In this document: positions 6,478 through 7,130 of the stretch, one piece after another
How positions within the stretch are numbered: the first letter of the stretch is position 1
How the letters are laid out: the number at the start of each line of letters is the position of its first letter
From: Methylovirgula sp.
GTDB taxonomy: Bacteria; Pseudomonadota; Alphaproteobacteria; Rhizobiales; Beijerinckiaceae
Length of the DNA stretch: 7,130 nucleotides
Assembly: GCA_030038595.1 (NCBI GenBank)
Contig: JASHSW010000100.1
Location: forward strand, 1-7,130
Direction: 5' to 3'
The notes under the pieces: model-generated
Told to the model about the DNA's origin: nothing
Databases searched by the model: none
What the model saw: the letters and a program-made list of their open reading frames with translations, nothing else
Made by a program: the position numbers and the translations under genes

Positions 6478-6496
6478 CTGCCGAGGTTTTCGGCAG
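6478..6496 (-). promoter_or_regulatory. Hairpin in the fae leader
   Basis: CTGCCGA and TCGGCAG form a perfect 7-bp stem with a 5-nt loop, ending 14 nt before the fae Shine-Dalgarno sequence. On the minus strand it is followed by GATTTGTG, not a T-tract, so it is not a typical terminator of the CitG-like gene. It may be a leader structure that stabilises the mRNA or a protein-binding site. Function is inferred. Confidence 0.35.
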
Positions 6497-6609
6497 CACA
6501 AAAGCCCATCCTTGCCGTCAACGCCAATCCTGCGCGAACACGCGTGTGCCGGCGCCTGCTGAATAGCCCGGTTGGCCAGATAGCGGCGGATCCGATCGGC
6601 GCGCCTCAA

Positions 6610-7130
6610 TCAAGCATCATTGCGACGCTTGGGCAAGGTCTCGCGCAGCCGATCTGCGAAAAGCGTCGCTACCGTGAGGTCGGCGCTCGTTCCAGGATTG
6701 CGCCGGCGCAACTTGAGGCGTTCGTCGAAGTCCAGCAACTCGCTGAGACAATCAACTTTACGTGCTTGAAAAATCAGAAGCATTTCCGATGCTTCGCGTT
6801 GCACCTCGTGCGCTGCCGCAAGTCCGAATTTGCGCGCCACATGGGTGTCGGGAAAGGCGGCGAGAAACTGCAGATAAACCGCTGCGGCTCGCCACGGTGG
6901 CGTAAGGCCACACCGGCGCGCCGCCTCCAGCGCCGTCAATCCCGTCGCAAAAACATCATGGAAATTCGAGACGTACTGGGATGCTACGGCGTCGCGTTCG
7001 GCGGCTTCCGCCATCGCCTCCAAAAGCCCGGCGCTCAACGGCCCACGCACGTCGTAACGGGGCACTTCGCCGAGGCCGCCGGGATTTGCCAGCCGAATCG
7101 CGCGAAAGACTTGTCCGGCATCGTCGCGAT
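6610..7130 (-). CDS. Triphosphoribosyl-dephospho-CoA synthase-like (CitG/MdcB family) protein, partial
   Basis: This is the C-terminal part, about 173 codons. The reading frame continues past the right edge, so the start is missing. A GTG at 7065 is internal, because the codons before it read DDAGQVFRAIRLANPGGLGEV, typical of the family. Other marks are RDAVASQYVSNFHDVF, the HVARKFG segment, and the C-terminal RRRNPGTSADLTVATLFAD, which is the CitG/MdcB signature NPGTxADLxxATLF. The classical enzymes make 2'-(5''-triphosphoribosyl)-3'-dephospho-CoA, the prosthetic-group precursor of citrate lyase and malonate decarboxylase. Relatives encoded next to fae and H4MPT genes in methylotrophs have no proven role and may transfer a ribosyl or nucleotide group in cofactor synthesis. 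No lyase or decarboxylase subunit is visible here. The gene is upstream of fae on the same strand. Confidence 0.82.
   Translation of the reverse strand, partial: RDDAGQVFRAIRLANPGGLGEVPRYDVRGPLSAGLLEAMAEAAERDAVASQYVSNFHDVFATGLTALEAARRCGLTPPWRAAAVYLQFLAAFPDTHVARKFGLAAAHEVQREASEMLLIFQARKVDCLSELLDFDERLKLRRRNPGTSADLTVATLFADRLRETLPKRRNDA

Noticed and set aside
6493..6521. Possible fae promoter with TTGACG (minus strand, 6521-6516)
   Set aside because: The -35 match is good, but no acceptable -10 lies 16-18 bp downstream (TGCTGC at 17 bp), and a start there would cut into the leader hairpin.
6530..6555. Possible sigma54 site in GGCACACGCGTGTTCGC before fae (minus strand)
   Set aside because: The GG and GC elements are three bases too far apart for a -24/-12 promoter.

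Overview
This high-GC window carries part of a tetrahydromethanopterin (H4MPT)/methanofuran-dependent C1-transfer gene cluster, of the kind found in methylotrophic bacteria and shared with methanogenic archaea. The best anchors are fae (formaldehyde-activating enzyme), an MfnB-type furan synthase, an MfnE-type amino-acid-kinase-fold protein and an MfnF-type ASKHA-fold protein. The host is most likely a methylotrophic alphaproteobacterium, probably Hyphomicrobiales. The reasons are base composition, near-complete similarity of Fae to the Methylobacterium type as I remember it, and a dispersed palindromic repeat of a kind common in that order. I cannot name a genus.

Layout. Positions 1-36 hold a good sigma70-type promoter. 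Positions 86-4007 (+) hold a four-gene run: an mfnB-folB fusion, mfnE, a dihydropteroate-synthase-related gene and a DUF447-family gene. The first pair and the last pair are each 3 bp apart. A second candidate promoter lies in the 94-bp gap before the third gene. Positions 3957-4070 are a palindromic repeat between convergent genes, and it has supplied the last residues of the DUF447 protein. mfnF runs on the minus strand (5112-4075). A HisA-like TIM-barrel gene diverges from it (5187-5885, +). A rho-independent terminator for fae abuts the HisA-like stop codon. fae (6452-5943) and the 3' part of a CitG/MdcB-like gene (7130-6610, cut by the window edge) lie on the minus strand.

How the genes work together. 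Fae joins formaldehyde to H4MPT, the entry step of formaldehyde oxidation. MfnB, MfnE and MfnF are three steps of methanofuran (methylofuran) assembly. The FolB domain should make the 6-hydroxymethyl-dihydropterin precursor of H4MPT, so the fusion physically joins the two cofactor branches. The DHPS-related, DUF447, HisA-like and CitG-like proteins are recurrent companions of H4MPT genes with no settled function. They are the best candidates for unassigned steps. MfnA, MfnC, MfnD, MptG and the mtd/mch/fhc genes are not in the window.

No phage, insertion sequence, CRISPR array, tRNA or rRNA was seen. There is no gene-free stretch longer than 300 bases.
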